This document shows, in pieces, positions 1-10,986 of a DNA stretch of 64,000 bases; positions within the stretch are counted from its first letter, which is position 1; every line of letters starts with the position of its first letter. A program made the position numbers and the translations under genes. This stretch comes from Zonotrichia leucophrys gambelii (taxonomy: Eukaryota; Chordata; Aves; Passeriformes; Passerellidae), in assembly GCF_028769735.1 (NCBI RefSeq), contig NC_088171.1, forward strand, positions 61,432,216 to 61,496,215, given 5' to 3'. The notes beneath the pieces were generated by a model. The model was not told the DNA's origin. It ran no database searches and worked only from the letters and a program-made list of their open reading frames with translations.

Positions 1-418
1 TGTAGTAAAATAGGAATGTTCCACTACTTGTCATTGAATTTTCAGTGTTCTTATAATTCCCTTTTATTTTGTTGAAAGTGCAAAATAACACCACTGTGAC
101 ATAATTCTGGAATATTTAATTGTTACAAAACACATCAGTTAAGCTACATTACCAAAAACATGACCACTGAACCGTGTCATACATCTTCCTTTAGATTTGC
201 ATTCATTCTGCATCACAGCTTTGATTTTGACTCCAGAACTCCACTGTTGCTTTGTTAGGTAAACCAGCCCCTCAAGAAGAGAATGTTGTCTGAACACAAA
301 AGTTCCTCATGCCACTACCCTAATTATTTTAAGTCTCGTAGTCATTAGTATTGGGATAATGAACACAGAACCCTAGGAGAAGTGATGCAAATTTCAGGAA
401 AGGAGGAAGTTGTGTATT
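1..418. other. Unique AT-rich DNA, no gene seen
   Basis: I see no gene or known repeat here. The stretch is AT-rich and mostly non-repetitive. It contains two octamer words (ATTTGCAT at 195-202 and ATGCAAAT at 385-392), which are possible POU-factor sites but also common words in AT-rich DNA. The right edge grades into the CR1 fragment. Confidence 0.6.
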
Positions 419-635
419 CTATCAGTCCTTCACTGTGAGGATGGTGAGGCACTGGAACAAGCTGGCCAGAGAAGCTGTGGATGCCTCATCCCTGAAGGTG
501 CCCAAGACAAGGCTGGATGCAGCTTTGAGTGACCCAGTCTAGCAGAAAATGCCCTTGCCCATGGCACAGAGGGTTGGAAAGAGATGATCCCTTTAAGATC
601 CCTTCCAACCTAAACCAGTCAATGATTCTGTGATG
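419..635 (+). mobile_element. CR1 LINE, truncated 3' end (sense)
   Basis: This is the 3' tail of a CR1 non-LTR retrotransposon, the main LINE of bird genomes. The hallmark order is visible: a block around 440-480 about a balanced gene-like phrase 'gaggcactggaacaagctggcc', then the 'agaagctgtggatgcc' block, a 'gatgatccctttaagatccc' block near 583-604, and a terminal ATTCTGTGAT repeat-like end near 624-633. CR1 copies are usually 5'-truncated, as here, so the element carries no coding capacity. The many substitutions relative to the family sequence as I know it suggest an old copy. The start is approximate because similarity fades upstream of about 419. Confidence 0.88.
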
Positions 636-808
636 CATACAAACCAACCTACAAACCCTAATGTGTTTCACCTGCCTGTGAGAAAGCTGTGTGATGAAGA
701 AGTTACATGAAGATCAGAGCTGCACATACAATAGATGCAAGTCCATGACCTGCTCACCCAACTAATATCATACCTATATAAAAATTTTGATAACCAGTTT
801 TGGAGGAA

Positions 809-826
809 GGGTAAGGGTGGGGGGGG
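809..826 (+). other. G-quadruplex motif
   Basis: The plus strand reads GGG-TAA-GGG-T followed by a run of eight G. This gives four G-triplets with loops of 3, 1 and 2 bases. It satisfies the usual G3+N1-7 pattern and is unusual in AT-rich surroundings. No promoter or gene is visible beside it. Confidence 0.6.
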
Positions 827-1295
827 CAATTTTAAATTTTATGCTTCTCAAGGAAAAACACACAGAAAACATTATAACCAAATCTTTAGCAAAACTGCAG
901 ACAAGGCAGTTAATATTTGGTCTTGGGCAAAAGACTGGTTTCCTTTCCTTGGCTGCCCAGTTTTAGGTGGGTATTTTACATCAAACATGTTACAAGTTCA
1001 AAGTGGAAGAGCTATGTTTTTTCACCTGTGAGTGGTTTCAACTTAGACTTCAGCATTGCAGTCAGGAAGTCAGTTTTTCCATGCTTGTAACTGTAAACAA
1101 AGATTGTATGGCACATCTCCAAAAGTGATAGAAGGTCAAGGACCAAACTGCAAGTGCAACAGACTGCTTCCAGAAACCAAAAGCATAACACTGAAGTGAG
1201 AATAACCACACATTCAAACCCTGGTTGATGCTCTCGTCACTCAGCTGTTTGGGCAGTACAATGAATACATGCAAATATAATCTCACTTACCATTT

Positions 1296-1378
1296 TTAAT
1301 ACATATACCTATATAAATATATAAATTCTGTATATTATATGTGTGTTTTCATATATACTTATGCATACAATACACACC
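1296..1378. repeat. AT-rich low-complexity stretch
   Basis: A run dominated by TATA/ATAT words with few G or C bases. It looks like degenerate microsatellite DNA rather than a promoter, since no flanking gene structure is visible. Confidence 0.55.
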
Positions 1379-4356
1379 TATTGTAAGTGAAATGTGTATC
1401 TGGCTGAAATGGTTAGGGAGAAGAGCCAGTAACATCACTTAATATTAACATTGCCTCCTCCTCACTTTCTAAGTTACTTTTGACTCCATCAAGCCTCATT
1501 CCCATCTCTACTTGGTTTTATTTTACCTCATTTTAAAAATGTAGATTAAAATAATATTAGACATTTCTAAGAAGAGTCCTCCTCAAACCATAACATTTCT
1601 ATTGATATTTTCATTGTAAAATATTACCACTTACAAGAATTGTTACCAGAATTTATAGCTGTATATTTTGCTCATCAGGTAGTTGCTTTTTGCTTCTCCT
1701 TAGGTTTGAACTCAAATTTGCTAATGTTGTAATTTCTTTTTGTTTCACATCTGAACTTCTAAATATTATTTTAGTGGACATAATTTACCACCTTCTGCCC
1801 TTGTGTGAGGTTTATAACAATACCTAATTATTAATAGTTTTGTATGCTTATTTTCATCTCCAGGCCCCCAAGCTGAAGTTCTGCGGATGAGTACTTACAA
1901 CCACAAATGAAGTGTGTAGAAATTGTTAATACAACATAGTGCATTCCAAACTGAATACTGTAAACAGGTGGAGGCTGAACAAATGTCCTCATTACTGAGG
2001 AACAATTTCACTGCTGGTGCTTATCACATTTAATATTTGTGCCCAAAACGTTATAAAGGTTATTCTAACTTCACTGTGCTTGCAATATCATAAATGGTAT
2101 CATTTAGGGCATCATTTGAGACACAGAAGTAACTGGAGGCACATTTCAGTTGACCTATAAACCTTAATCTTTTGATTACTTCTACAAGTGTTTGCAACCC
2201 ACCTCATCTGCTACTGTACTAAGCAAGCAGTATTTGTGACAGAACTACAGCCTCCTGGCAGGGGAATGGGAAAAAAAATTAAAAGCAAAGGACAGCAGAG
2301 CTTAGGAAAGAAGGGGAGAAGCTGATTATTATCAGAAATGAAGACAGTCCAAGGAATAAATTGAAGAAAAGCATATTTATTTGAAAGTCCTAAAATTAGA
2401 CCTATTTAGACTCATGTAATAACTTCCTGTTTGCGTTCTACTGCCTTCAGCATGACAGAAGCACATACTTTCCTGGTATTTGCAGGACTACAGATGTTAT
2501 TCTGACTGAACAACATAAAAGCCTCAGTTGCATGTTATTAATTTGTGACTGGAGACATGTTTAACTGTATACAAATTGTGGAAAAACTTTAAAGAGCTTT
2601 AAAAATAATTATGGCCAACAGGTTGAATGCTTCCTGGTCTTACATCCAACCCAAGAAATCATTTGAAAATGTCTCTGCACTCAATTGCCATTTAAAAGTT
2701 GAGTCACTCCCTCTGACTCCAACCATTATGAGATCCAGCTCTGGAATATTTGTTTTTGTTCATCATTAGCATCCCATCCTATGCTTTCAAGCATTCAAGC
2801 ATTTCAAAATATCTCAAAACAAAACCAGTTGGCAGTGAAGCATGATCTATGAAAACATGATTCCAAACTAGAAAATCTTGCTATTCATCACATTTGGACC
2901 CAGCAAACACTGATATTTTTAAGTACTTAAAATGTTAAATATTTAGAGATCTTGTTGAAGACATTTTAACCAACCTAACAGTTTACTGTTAAGTTTAACA
3001 ATAAATGAAGTTGACACCCACCCATGCTATCAGCCCATATATGTTTTATGGCTAGTGAAGGCCACTCCCCTCCTCCAACTGAGCAGAGGAATTCCTTCTG
3101 TAAACACAAATTCTTTTACTTCTGTGCATGCCAAAATAATCTTCACCTGTAAGCTTACAGTTGCACTAACAAGGTCTATGACCACTGCCAATGAACTTTC
3201 TCTGAATAAGCCTGAAGAAGACTAAGAATGAAATGAAAACAACATAAAGCACCTTAGTGCATCCTTTGCTTTATTCATTTCTAGTGTCAATGATTGTATA
3301 ATTGGCACGAAACCTAAACTACATCTTTCTGCCATCAACCTGCAGAGGATCATCTCCATGAAAGCAGGGGTATTTTTTTTTTCAGTAAACTATGCCTTCT
3401 TAATCCAACTACTTTCACCCATTACCTAAATTAAAAAGACACCTGTTTCTGCATGTACTTCTCCAACAAAGCATATCAATTAACCTGCTGCCTTTGCCCT
3501 CCTTAAATCAACAAAAAACTTCTCCAGACTTGAATGGATTTGAATTTCACATATGGTATCAAAATATCTTGATATGTGTAATGCTACAGCCTTTTCATTT
3601 ATCCTGAGAGTGACTGCAAAGATCCTGATGTACTGTGTGCAAACCAAGTTTCTTTTTGAGAGAACAATATTACCTTTTTTCAACTTCTTGAACATGAAAG
3701 GGCTTTTGCCTGCAACATGAAAATGTTTTCCAAACATTAAATTCTTGACAGAGTTTTCAGTCAGGCAGGAGACAGACTAGTCTCAAAATTAGTAACAATG
3801 ATACATTCTTTTCTTTTCTAGAATTACATTTTTAAGGCACTTAAAACCCAAAACCAGCCTAAACCAAAACAACAAAAAACCTCCACAAACCACAAAAACA
3901 ACCCATCCTGAAAACAAACCCAAACCCCTGCTATTTTTAAACAAATGGGGAGAATGAGAGACATGTTGGCATTTGCTGTGCCTTCACCAGGCCATCCTAC
4001 AGAGCAGCTCTCTGCTGGACCACGGTCCCCTAACACCAAATCCTTCCATTAGGATAACCAAATTAAAATTAAAATGGGTACTTCTGTCACAGAGTCTGGC
4101 TGCAATCCCTAATTGTCAAACTCATCTTGTATACACACATATTGATCCATATGGATGCAGCTACCACAGATTTTACCTGTGCTGTTTCAGTGGCCTTTGC
4201 TTGGCCCAAGACACCTTTTCAGCCCCAAAGGGCTCTACTTCCCTGTCCCAGTTTCCCATGCTAGCAAAATGAAAACAAAGGTTTCCCTCATAAAAAGAGC
4301 ATCAATACCACATACGCCCCTCTCCAGAGGAGGAGAAGGATGTGATGCTTAGTCCC

Positions 4357-4377
4357 CACTCAGGTTAAGCCTGAGTG
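4357..4377. repeat. 8-bp stem-loop
   Basis: CACTCAGG (4357-4364) is the exact reverse complement of CCTGAGTG (4370-4377), with a five-base TTAAG loop. No T-run or gene end lies next to it, so it is recorded only as a structural feature. Confidence 0.7.
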
Positions 4378-5317
4378 ATGCATGCTGGTAAAAAATTAAA
4401 TGTAAAACCACAAAGACTACTGTTTTCTTATTTTTTCTTTGAAACCTAACAAGATTTCTGATTGAAAAGCAATTTTTGTTCCCCCGGATTATGGTTGCAT
4501 TTTAAAGGAAAATCATCCCCAAAATTAAGGAGTAATATCTGCATCATCCATGCTTACATGAAGTGAAGTAATGCCTTAGCTCAGGTCAGTGGGCTGGTAA
4601 GTACAGCTAACATAATAAAAAATTGTAGATATCAAGGCCTCTGGGAAGCACAGTACCGTGACTCAAATAAACACAGACATCTGAATATGTTTCTTCTTGG
4701 CCCACATGCTGAAGATTTTAGCAAAGAATTAATTAGACATTGCCTTTTTGAAATGGACAGCCTCATGCAAAACTGCTGGAGGAAGAAATTAGAGATTTTA
4801 ATTTCCTACCCTGCAGAAGACTACAGTTCTCACTGAAAAAAATTCTAGCACACATTACAGAAAGAAAAAGTAACAAATCCAAGGAAGAAAATTCTTTTAC
4901 AAAAGACATCTAAATTAGAGAAATAACCATCTTAATATCTCTTTGAAAAAAGGTAAAACAAGAAATAATCTAATACATTTGTATAAATAATTTTCCTCTA
5001 ATCTTTATTTACAGACAATTCTATTCACAGATCACTAAGTTTTTACATCAAAGAATTAAGGCTGGTGGGGTGTGAATTCACCCATATTTCATGTGTTCTG
5101 CTTTCTTTTAGATAAAGCTTTCTTCTGAATCTGCCAAGGTTTTAAGAACACTTGAGAAACAATCATTGTTTTAATGTTTGAACTTTAAAATTATTGATTA
5201 AGTCCACACAGTCACTCAAGATTAACTGCAGTTTAATGCTGTCCACCTTTACGAAGGTAGGAAAAGACATCTGTAAAACATGAGTATAACTCAAGGAACA
5301 CAAGTTTGCACAGCTAC

Positions 5318-5333
5318 AAAAAAAAAAAAAAAA
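5318..5333. repeat. A16 homopolymer
   Basis: Sixteen consecutive A, followed by TAAAAG. No polyadenylation signal lies just upstream and no target-site duplication was noticed, so a retroposed origin is not supported. Confidence 0.85.
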
Positions 5334-8300
5334 TAAAAGAGGCAACCAGAGCAAGATAAGAAGTGATTGAGTTAAAGATGAAAATGTTTCAGGAAAACGT
5401 AAAGGACAATCATTCTCTGCTTGGAAAACAGAGCAGAAGGACGAGGTGCAGAGATAAAAACACTGTATTGTTTGCACAACACTGTGAAATCCTTCCACAC
5501 CAGCATACTTTTACAGTTTGCAGATCTATGGTGCACACGATTTCACGATTTCTCAGGAACAAGCATATCTTAATGATAAGCAAAAAAAGGTGAAAATGAC
5601 TAAGTTTAGTTCTTCCACAAACACACTAACTTTTTTTTTTTACTTTTTTTTTTTTTAGGATTGGCCAAAATTCAAGGATATAGAAACATCCCATCCTGTT
5701 TAGTGCCCAGGGGCTGGGTGGACATGGAGCCCACTCACCTGCCCACTGTTTTCTTACCTTACCTAAACTGGAGATGAATTTGATCCCCTGTGTACAGTAT
5801 CTGCAGAAAATACATACATCTACAAGCTACATAGGTCATAAATTGCCATCTGACATCAACTTGTATCCATTTGTACATGTCAGCATTTTATCATTTGGTA
5901 AGCATACCACACACTCCTCCACACCAGTTTCTACAGTAGATCCATTTAAATATCTCTTTTTCAAAATCAAAATCAATCAGTAGAAACTGTACATGGAAAA
6001 GAAGAGAAAAAAGTGCTTGAATTAATCCTATCTAAGAAAATATTTTAGAAAGGGATACATGGATTCCTGCTGAATGCACAGCAGTACAACATTCAGCAGT
6101 AATTTAAATCTATATTATATTTAATAAAACCACAGTGTGTTCTCTTGTCCTATTAAAGCTGCATTCTACCTTACCAGGTCTGAATAATTTGTATAAAATT
6201 GATTGCTACAGTTCCTAGTAAGAGCTATAATTGCATTCCTGGTATAACTTAAAATGGTAACCTTATCTTAATTAGTAGCATGCTACAGAAATGCTTCTGA
6301 AAGCTGTGGAGGATTAACCTGCATTTTTAAACTGAAGCCTTGGGGTTGGGATTTTTGTAGTTTTTTGTTGTTTTTCTTCTAATTTCATCTCCAACACAGG
6401 AACTACTGCTAATTTATTGTAAACAAAAAAAGAGCAGGGGCTGGGACAAGGGAACACTGCCCTTTGAAGACCAGGGGGAAAACTTCACACAGCACACACT
6501 GCAGAGGAAAAAATTCTGATCAATTATAGAATAAATTAAAGAAACAAACAAAACAATGCCAAAAAACCCCAAGTTTAAACACACTACCATCCCAAAACAA
6601 AATCAACCCAAAAGATTCACATGAACAATGTGCTGCAGACACCCACAACAGGGTCTCTCATGACAGGACCAAAAGTCATTCCAAAGCTGCAAGTACAGCT
6701 GCCTGCCCAGCCCATCAGCCACCCAGATGCTGTCCAGCTGATGTGACTTCTAGAAGCCTACACTTCCCAATATGGAAAAGGAATGTCACTGCTTTGTCAG
6801 AGTCAGAAAAATTAATATTAGTAAAATTTGGTGGCAAGTGACTAAAAGCCCTTCATGCAAATGCTGTTATCCTGCTCTGGCCTGAACTTAGAGGAATTTT
6901 ATTTTATTTGTTGACTTTCTTGCTACATTTAAGCATACCCATATTGCTGTTCTGTGGAAAACTGATACAGGTTTCTAGCTTAATAAAAAAATAGTAATCA
7001 GGCTTATTTAGAAAGCAACTCATGCAGCAGCAGCGGTATAAGGCATCTACTCACAGGAGGCAGGGCTGGAACTGCAGTCTGCAACAGAGTCCAAATGCTT
7101 CCAAATTTTGTCATATATTTTACCATTGTTTGTGCTACAGTTCTTCTCAGCACTAATTTTATGAGTCCCATCTTAATCCAACAAAAATAACAAAACTAAA
7201 CAAAACAATGCCCATTCCTTACTGATAATTTCCTTGGACTTCCATGCTGTCAATCATGTACCACAGTAAAACTATAGTAAGCTACCAAACAGTTAAGGCC
7301 AGGATTAGGATTCCAATAAATTACTTTCTGTAACTGTATCTTTTCCAAATTAACGTCTATTCCCAACTTTTCAGTGGCAAGGAAACATCCAGATTTTTAG
7401 CCCAGTTCACTAGTTGTATCCCAGGCCCCGCAGGGCACAGACTGCTCTGAAGGCTTCTGTGTGCACCTATCTGTATGAACACAGCATGATCGGATTCTCC
7501 ATGCTGTGCTGCAGCTCCACTGAGCCAATTATGGATAGAGAAGCAATGAGGTGGTGTTTCAGAATTGCTATAGTGAATCTACTTAAAAATGAGCACGTGC
7601 AATGTGGCACACATCCATATGTATGTGATGATCTCTGAGCACATCCCTGCACTGTCCCCTGACATTTCACTTTTCACATGCATGTAAAATGGTTAAACTC
7701 CTCCAGAAATGATGACACCTGTCTCAGATCTGTAGCATTCTCCTCACTGAAGCCATACACCTCTGTAAGGTGAAACATACATTAATTCTTTATTTTAAAG
7801 AGAAGGCCCACAAAGTGAGAGTCTGCATTACTTTATTGTTCAGTATAGCGAAGAGATGCCTACAGATTTTTTATTTAATTATTAAGGAGTTTGCTTTTTA
7901 AAATGAGACTGATTCAAATCTCAGCCTTTTCTTTAACTTTTACTGATGATATGGAGTGGAAAGAGAGGAACTGAATGAAAATCATCACTTATCCAAGACT
8001 GCCTGCTTACTGTTTCTGCTTATGGCAATGCACGAACAGAACAATCAGCTTTGCCTCTGGTGTAAGCCCAGCCAGTCCGTTAGCTAGTCCTTATAAATCC
8101 ATCCATCACCTCTATGAAAGTCACTGCCTTCCTTTTACCGAAGATAATGTATGTTATTGGGATTATAACACTGCATGCAAAGTCATTACAGAAAGATAGA
8201 CCACAATTTATGACTGAGTGTGTGGACAGCAGGGCATTATTTTAACCATAAAATCACAATCTGCAAGGAGAGTGGCCAAACCAGAAGAGCCATTAAAGAC

Positions 8301-9326
8301 TTATAATTAACATCAATCAATATGACACTACTGTTGACATCTTTATTACTTTAAATACACTAATCAAATACTTCTGCATTCAGATCGAAAGATTGATAGG
8401 CAGACAGGCAGAGAGAACATCCCTACAGAGAGCAATTTTAAATTATCTATTCAAAAGGTAACAAAAAATAAGCACAACAGGATAATCACATGGAAATGCA
8501 GTGCACTGAATGAAACTATTTTCAGCTGGAATAGTGGACCTGGGATGGTCAAGCTTGCATATGAGATACATCAAATCTGCCCTGTGAAAATGCAGACGTG
8601 TATGCCTTAGCCATGCAGGCAGCTACTGACTCCTACACTGAGAGAACACATATCCCATAGACATGCCCTGCAGTAGGGTATTTTGCATTAGAAAAATAAA
8701 TGAAGCACTGGTCCTCACAGCACCACTCCATTTTTTATCTCTACTTCTTCCTAGACAGGAAGTTAGACAGAAGAATATCGTGGTATTATTTGCATACCCA
8801 CCATTGTGACTGTCAATATTATCTGATTGCATCCACATGCAATTTCCTACCACACAGACACTAAAACACATTTTTACTGCTGCTGCTAATGCAAACATTT
8901 CAGTACTAAGGAACAAGAGGGTGTTTCACTTCTCAGGCCCCATGTTCTTGTACCTTACTAAATACCTTTTTGAGGAGCAGCTCTTTTTTCCATAAGGCAC
9001 TGGCTTTGACATCCAAGAAAGGAGAACTGAATGAGTGCCAACAAGGAATCAAATAAATGCATGCCAGCTCTTTTCAGAAAATATGTTTTGGAAAGAATCA
9101 AATGATGCTACTCCCAACATTAGATAAGGATTTAAGAACCCCTGCTTCTTTTCTATTTCTACTTTTCTATTATTCAAATGGGGATAGTATTACTTTTTAA
9201 AGAAAAAAATACAACAATTGTGTATTTATTTAGATCACATTTGGTTGTAAGTAATGGCTTATTGTAAAATCGAAGCTCGCTTTGGAAAGACATGCATGGT
9301 CTTCTTTCCTCTAGAAATTAAATGGA
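5334..9326. other. Unique AT-rich DNA, no gene seen
   Basis: About 4 kb with no recognisable gene or interspersed repeat. There is a T-rich tract at 5631-5656 (T11, AC, T13) and octamer words at 6855-6862 and 8788-8795. Around 6540-6600 and 7185-7215 there are A-rich stretches sharing the phrase AAACAAAACAATGCC, which is probably composition-driven. Short open frames (e.g. 7414-7638 +, 8623-8916 -) look like chance. Confidence 0.55.
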
Positions 9327-9482
9327 AATAAATGCTGGTTGTGCTTATAAAAGAAAAAAAAAGCAAACAAAAAAAAAAAAAAAAAAAAAAAAAAACCACC
9401 AAAAAAACCCCAAAACCAAACCAAAACAAAAAAAACCCCAACAACAAAACCAAACAAAAACAAAAAGCAAACCCCCCAAATA
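9327..9482 (+). repeat. A-rich tract with AATAAA just upstream
   Basis: AATAAA at 9327-9332 is followed 14 bases later by an A-rich region. This holds an A27 run (9369-9395) and then a CCAAA/ACAAA-type degenerate tract to about 9482. The order of signal then A-tail is what the 3' end of a retroposed transcript looks like on the plus strand. However, the sequence upstream (roughly 9000-9326) resembles no transcript I recognise and I could not find a target-site duplication. Simple low-complexity expansion explains it equally well. Confidence 0.6.
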
Positions 9483-10095
9483 AGCAAACCTCAGATTACT
9501 CTACACGAGAGGCTTTATGCTGTGCTTTTCCTGGTGAGCACCTTTTTTTTGGAGAGGCCAGTGGCAGCCTGTAGATAATCTCAGACGTGCAATGAGCATG
9601 AGGATCTGCAAACCTCTGTGAAATCCACTGGAAAATGGCAACACCTCTTCCCTAACTGGCTGAGTTGCCTGGAGGGCTGAGGCACACAGCATCCCTGAGC
9701 CATCCAGCCTCCAAACCTGGAGAGCATCTTCAGTCAGTGATTTCACTCATCCTTCTCAGCTCTACAGCAGGGAACTGAACTCTCACATACTATGCGAAAG
9801 CCTTACAGAGCACTAAGTAATGAGAAAAATGCAGTAATTTGTCTATTGAAAATCCAATTAGTTTAAGCCAATATTTATCAGATCACTCTCCTTAAAACAT
9901 TTTACTTCAATTTTAAATGAGTTACACTAATTTGGATTGGACTGTCCTTCTCTAATGAAACTGCCAAGCCTTTCAGATGCTTTAATTCATTTCCAGACAC
10001 AGTGGATCCCCATAAAACAAGCAGAAAGAGACTGCTAAATGTACGTGGGGCTGCAGTGCATTAAAACCAACTAATGTATCGAGTGACAAAACATA
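9483..10095. other. Unique DNA, no gene seen
   Basis: A mix of moderately GC-rich (9540-9730) and AT-rich (9830-9960) unique sequence. I see no gene or repeat. Confidence 0.55.
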
Positions 10096-10500
10096 ATGAA
10101 TGCTTTTACAGGGGGAGGAGCTGAGGCTGAGGTCGGAAGGGACACACTGCAAAGCGGGAAGCCAGCCATCTGTCTACCAGGATCTCCTGTGCATCCTGCT
10201 GCAAAAGCAGCTTCTGCTTCAGAGCTCTGCCCAGCTCCCCACCGTCCACTCGAGACATTCCCGGCTGCTGTCGTTTACCGACTCGGTGGGGACGCACATC
10301 CCCTAATCCGAGCAGAGGATTGTGAAAGAGCCTCTGATTATTTGTTTAATCACCACGGCCTTATCATTTGTGGCAAACGGCACACAGGAGCAGGTAGCTG
10401 TCAGAACACAGGACATCCCTCTAGCTGTCCTGGATGGCTCAATCCCCTGCCAGGGGGATCAGAGACCCTGGCACAGAGCCCACGACCACTGTGCCTTTGA
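10096..10500. promoter_or_regulatory. CpG-enriched block, candidate regulatory DNA
   Basis: This 400-bp block is clearly richer in G+C and CpG than its surroundings. CpGs sit at roughly a dozen places, including GGTCGG, ACTCGAG, TCCCGG, CCGACTCGG and GACGCAC. It contains overlapping open frames of up to 134 codons (10096-10500 +) that resemble no known protein, as expected where GC-rich sequence depletes stop codons. Around 10330-10380 the text becomes AT-rich with a TTATTTGTTTAATC phrase typical of forkhead/homeodomain binding. It may be an enhancer, a small unmethylated promoter or an exon of a non-coding RNA. Nothing in the window decides between these. Confidence 0.3.
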
Positions 10501-10802
10501 TTTTGACCCATGGAAAAAATTACCAACCTTATATGAGGAATTATAAGCCACTAAAGTTTAAGTAGAATGATAGTTAGTTTGTCACAGGGTGAAAAGTAGA
10601 ATTTTGGGGTTTTTAGAATGGGGGCTTGGGGTCCCAAGATGGAGAAATTTGGGCATGCCTTGTCCTTCTTCATTCTTCTTCTTAGCCTCCATCTTCTGGG
10701 TGATATTGGCACTAATGGATTGGTTTAGAGTAGAAACACACTGTCTAACATAGGTGATAGGTATTGGGAAATTACTGTAAATAATGTATACGTAGTTTTT
10801 AG

Positions 10803-10809
10803 TATAAAA
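10803..10809 (+). promoter_or_regulatory. LTR TATA box
   Basis: TATAAAA lies at the position expected for the LTR promoter, about 100 bases ahead of the polyadenylation signal. It would direct plus-strand transcription. Activity cannot be judged from sequence. Confidence 0.6.
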
Positions 10810-10904
10810 AGATAACATTGCCCCAGGGATGGGCAGTGTGCCTCAACCCGACCTGCCAGACAGACCTCGGTGGGTCAGAGAAAGAATTTTATAGATAAAC
10901 AGAA

Positions 10905-10910
10905 AATAAA
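10905..10910 (+). terminator. LTR polyadenylation signal
   Basis: AATAAA within the R region of the LTR at 10580-10986, with a downstream TTGAA/CTCC-rich U5. This is the standard 3'-end signal for retroviral transcripts. Confidence 0.6.
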
Positions 10911-10986
10911 CAACCTTGAAAACCAGAACAGAAGAATTCTGGCTCCTTCCTCAGCTGCCAGACTGGGAAAAAGAGAGTCTCTAACA

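Larger units (their letters stand above)
636..5317. other. Unique AT-rich DNA, no gene seen
   Basis: I recognise no gene in these 4.7 kb. Short open frames occur on both strands but overlap one another and resemble no known protein. Visible local features are a G-quadruplex motif at 809-826, an AT-rich alternating stretch near 1300-1375, an octamer at 1269-1276 and an 8-bp stem-loop at 4357-4377. The stretch between 3840 and 3930 is rich in AAAC/CCAAA words, giving low complexity. No LINE, LTR or tRNA signature was seen. Confidence 0.55.
10580..10986 (+). mobile_element. Solo LTR of an endogenous retrovirus (ERVL-like, passerine type)
   Basis: The block begins TGTCACAGGG and ends CTAACA, giving the TG...CA termini of a retroviral LTR. 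Inside, in the right order for the plus strand, are a TATA box (TATAAAA, 10803-10809), a GC-richer presumed R region with several CpGs, a polyadenylation signal (AATAAA, 10905-10910) and a U5 segment. The wording closely resembles an ERV LTR family that I know from zebra finch and related songbirds; I assign it to an ERVL-like group from memory. No gag/pol/env sequence, primer-binding site or second LTR follows, so this looks like a solo LTR left by recombination. The 5 bases before it (TAGTT) are not repeated after it, so either the 3' boundary is wrong by some bases or the duplication has decayed. Confidence 0.8.

Noticed and set aside
1296..1378. TATA-rich stretch considered as a promoter
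   Set aside because: Long degenerate AT alternation with no downstream gene or transcript feature; fits microsatellite-like DNA.
5318..5333. A16 run considered as a processed-pseudogene tail
   Set aside because: No signal upstream and no recognisable transcript before it.
6548..7213. AAACAAAACAATGCC occurring at about 6548 and 7199
   Set aside because: A-rich 15-base match within low-complexity surroundings; plausible by composition and flanks do not match.
10096..10500. 134-codon plus-strand open frame
   Set aside because: Three overlapping frames of similar length on both strands, no recognisable protein and high GC.
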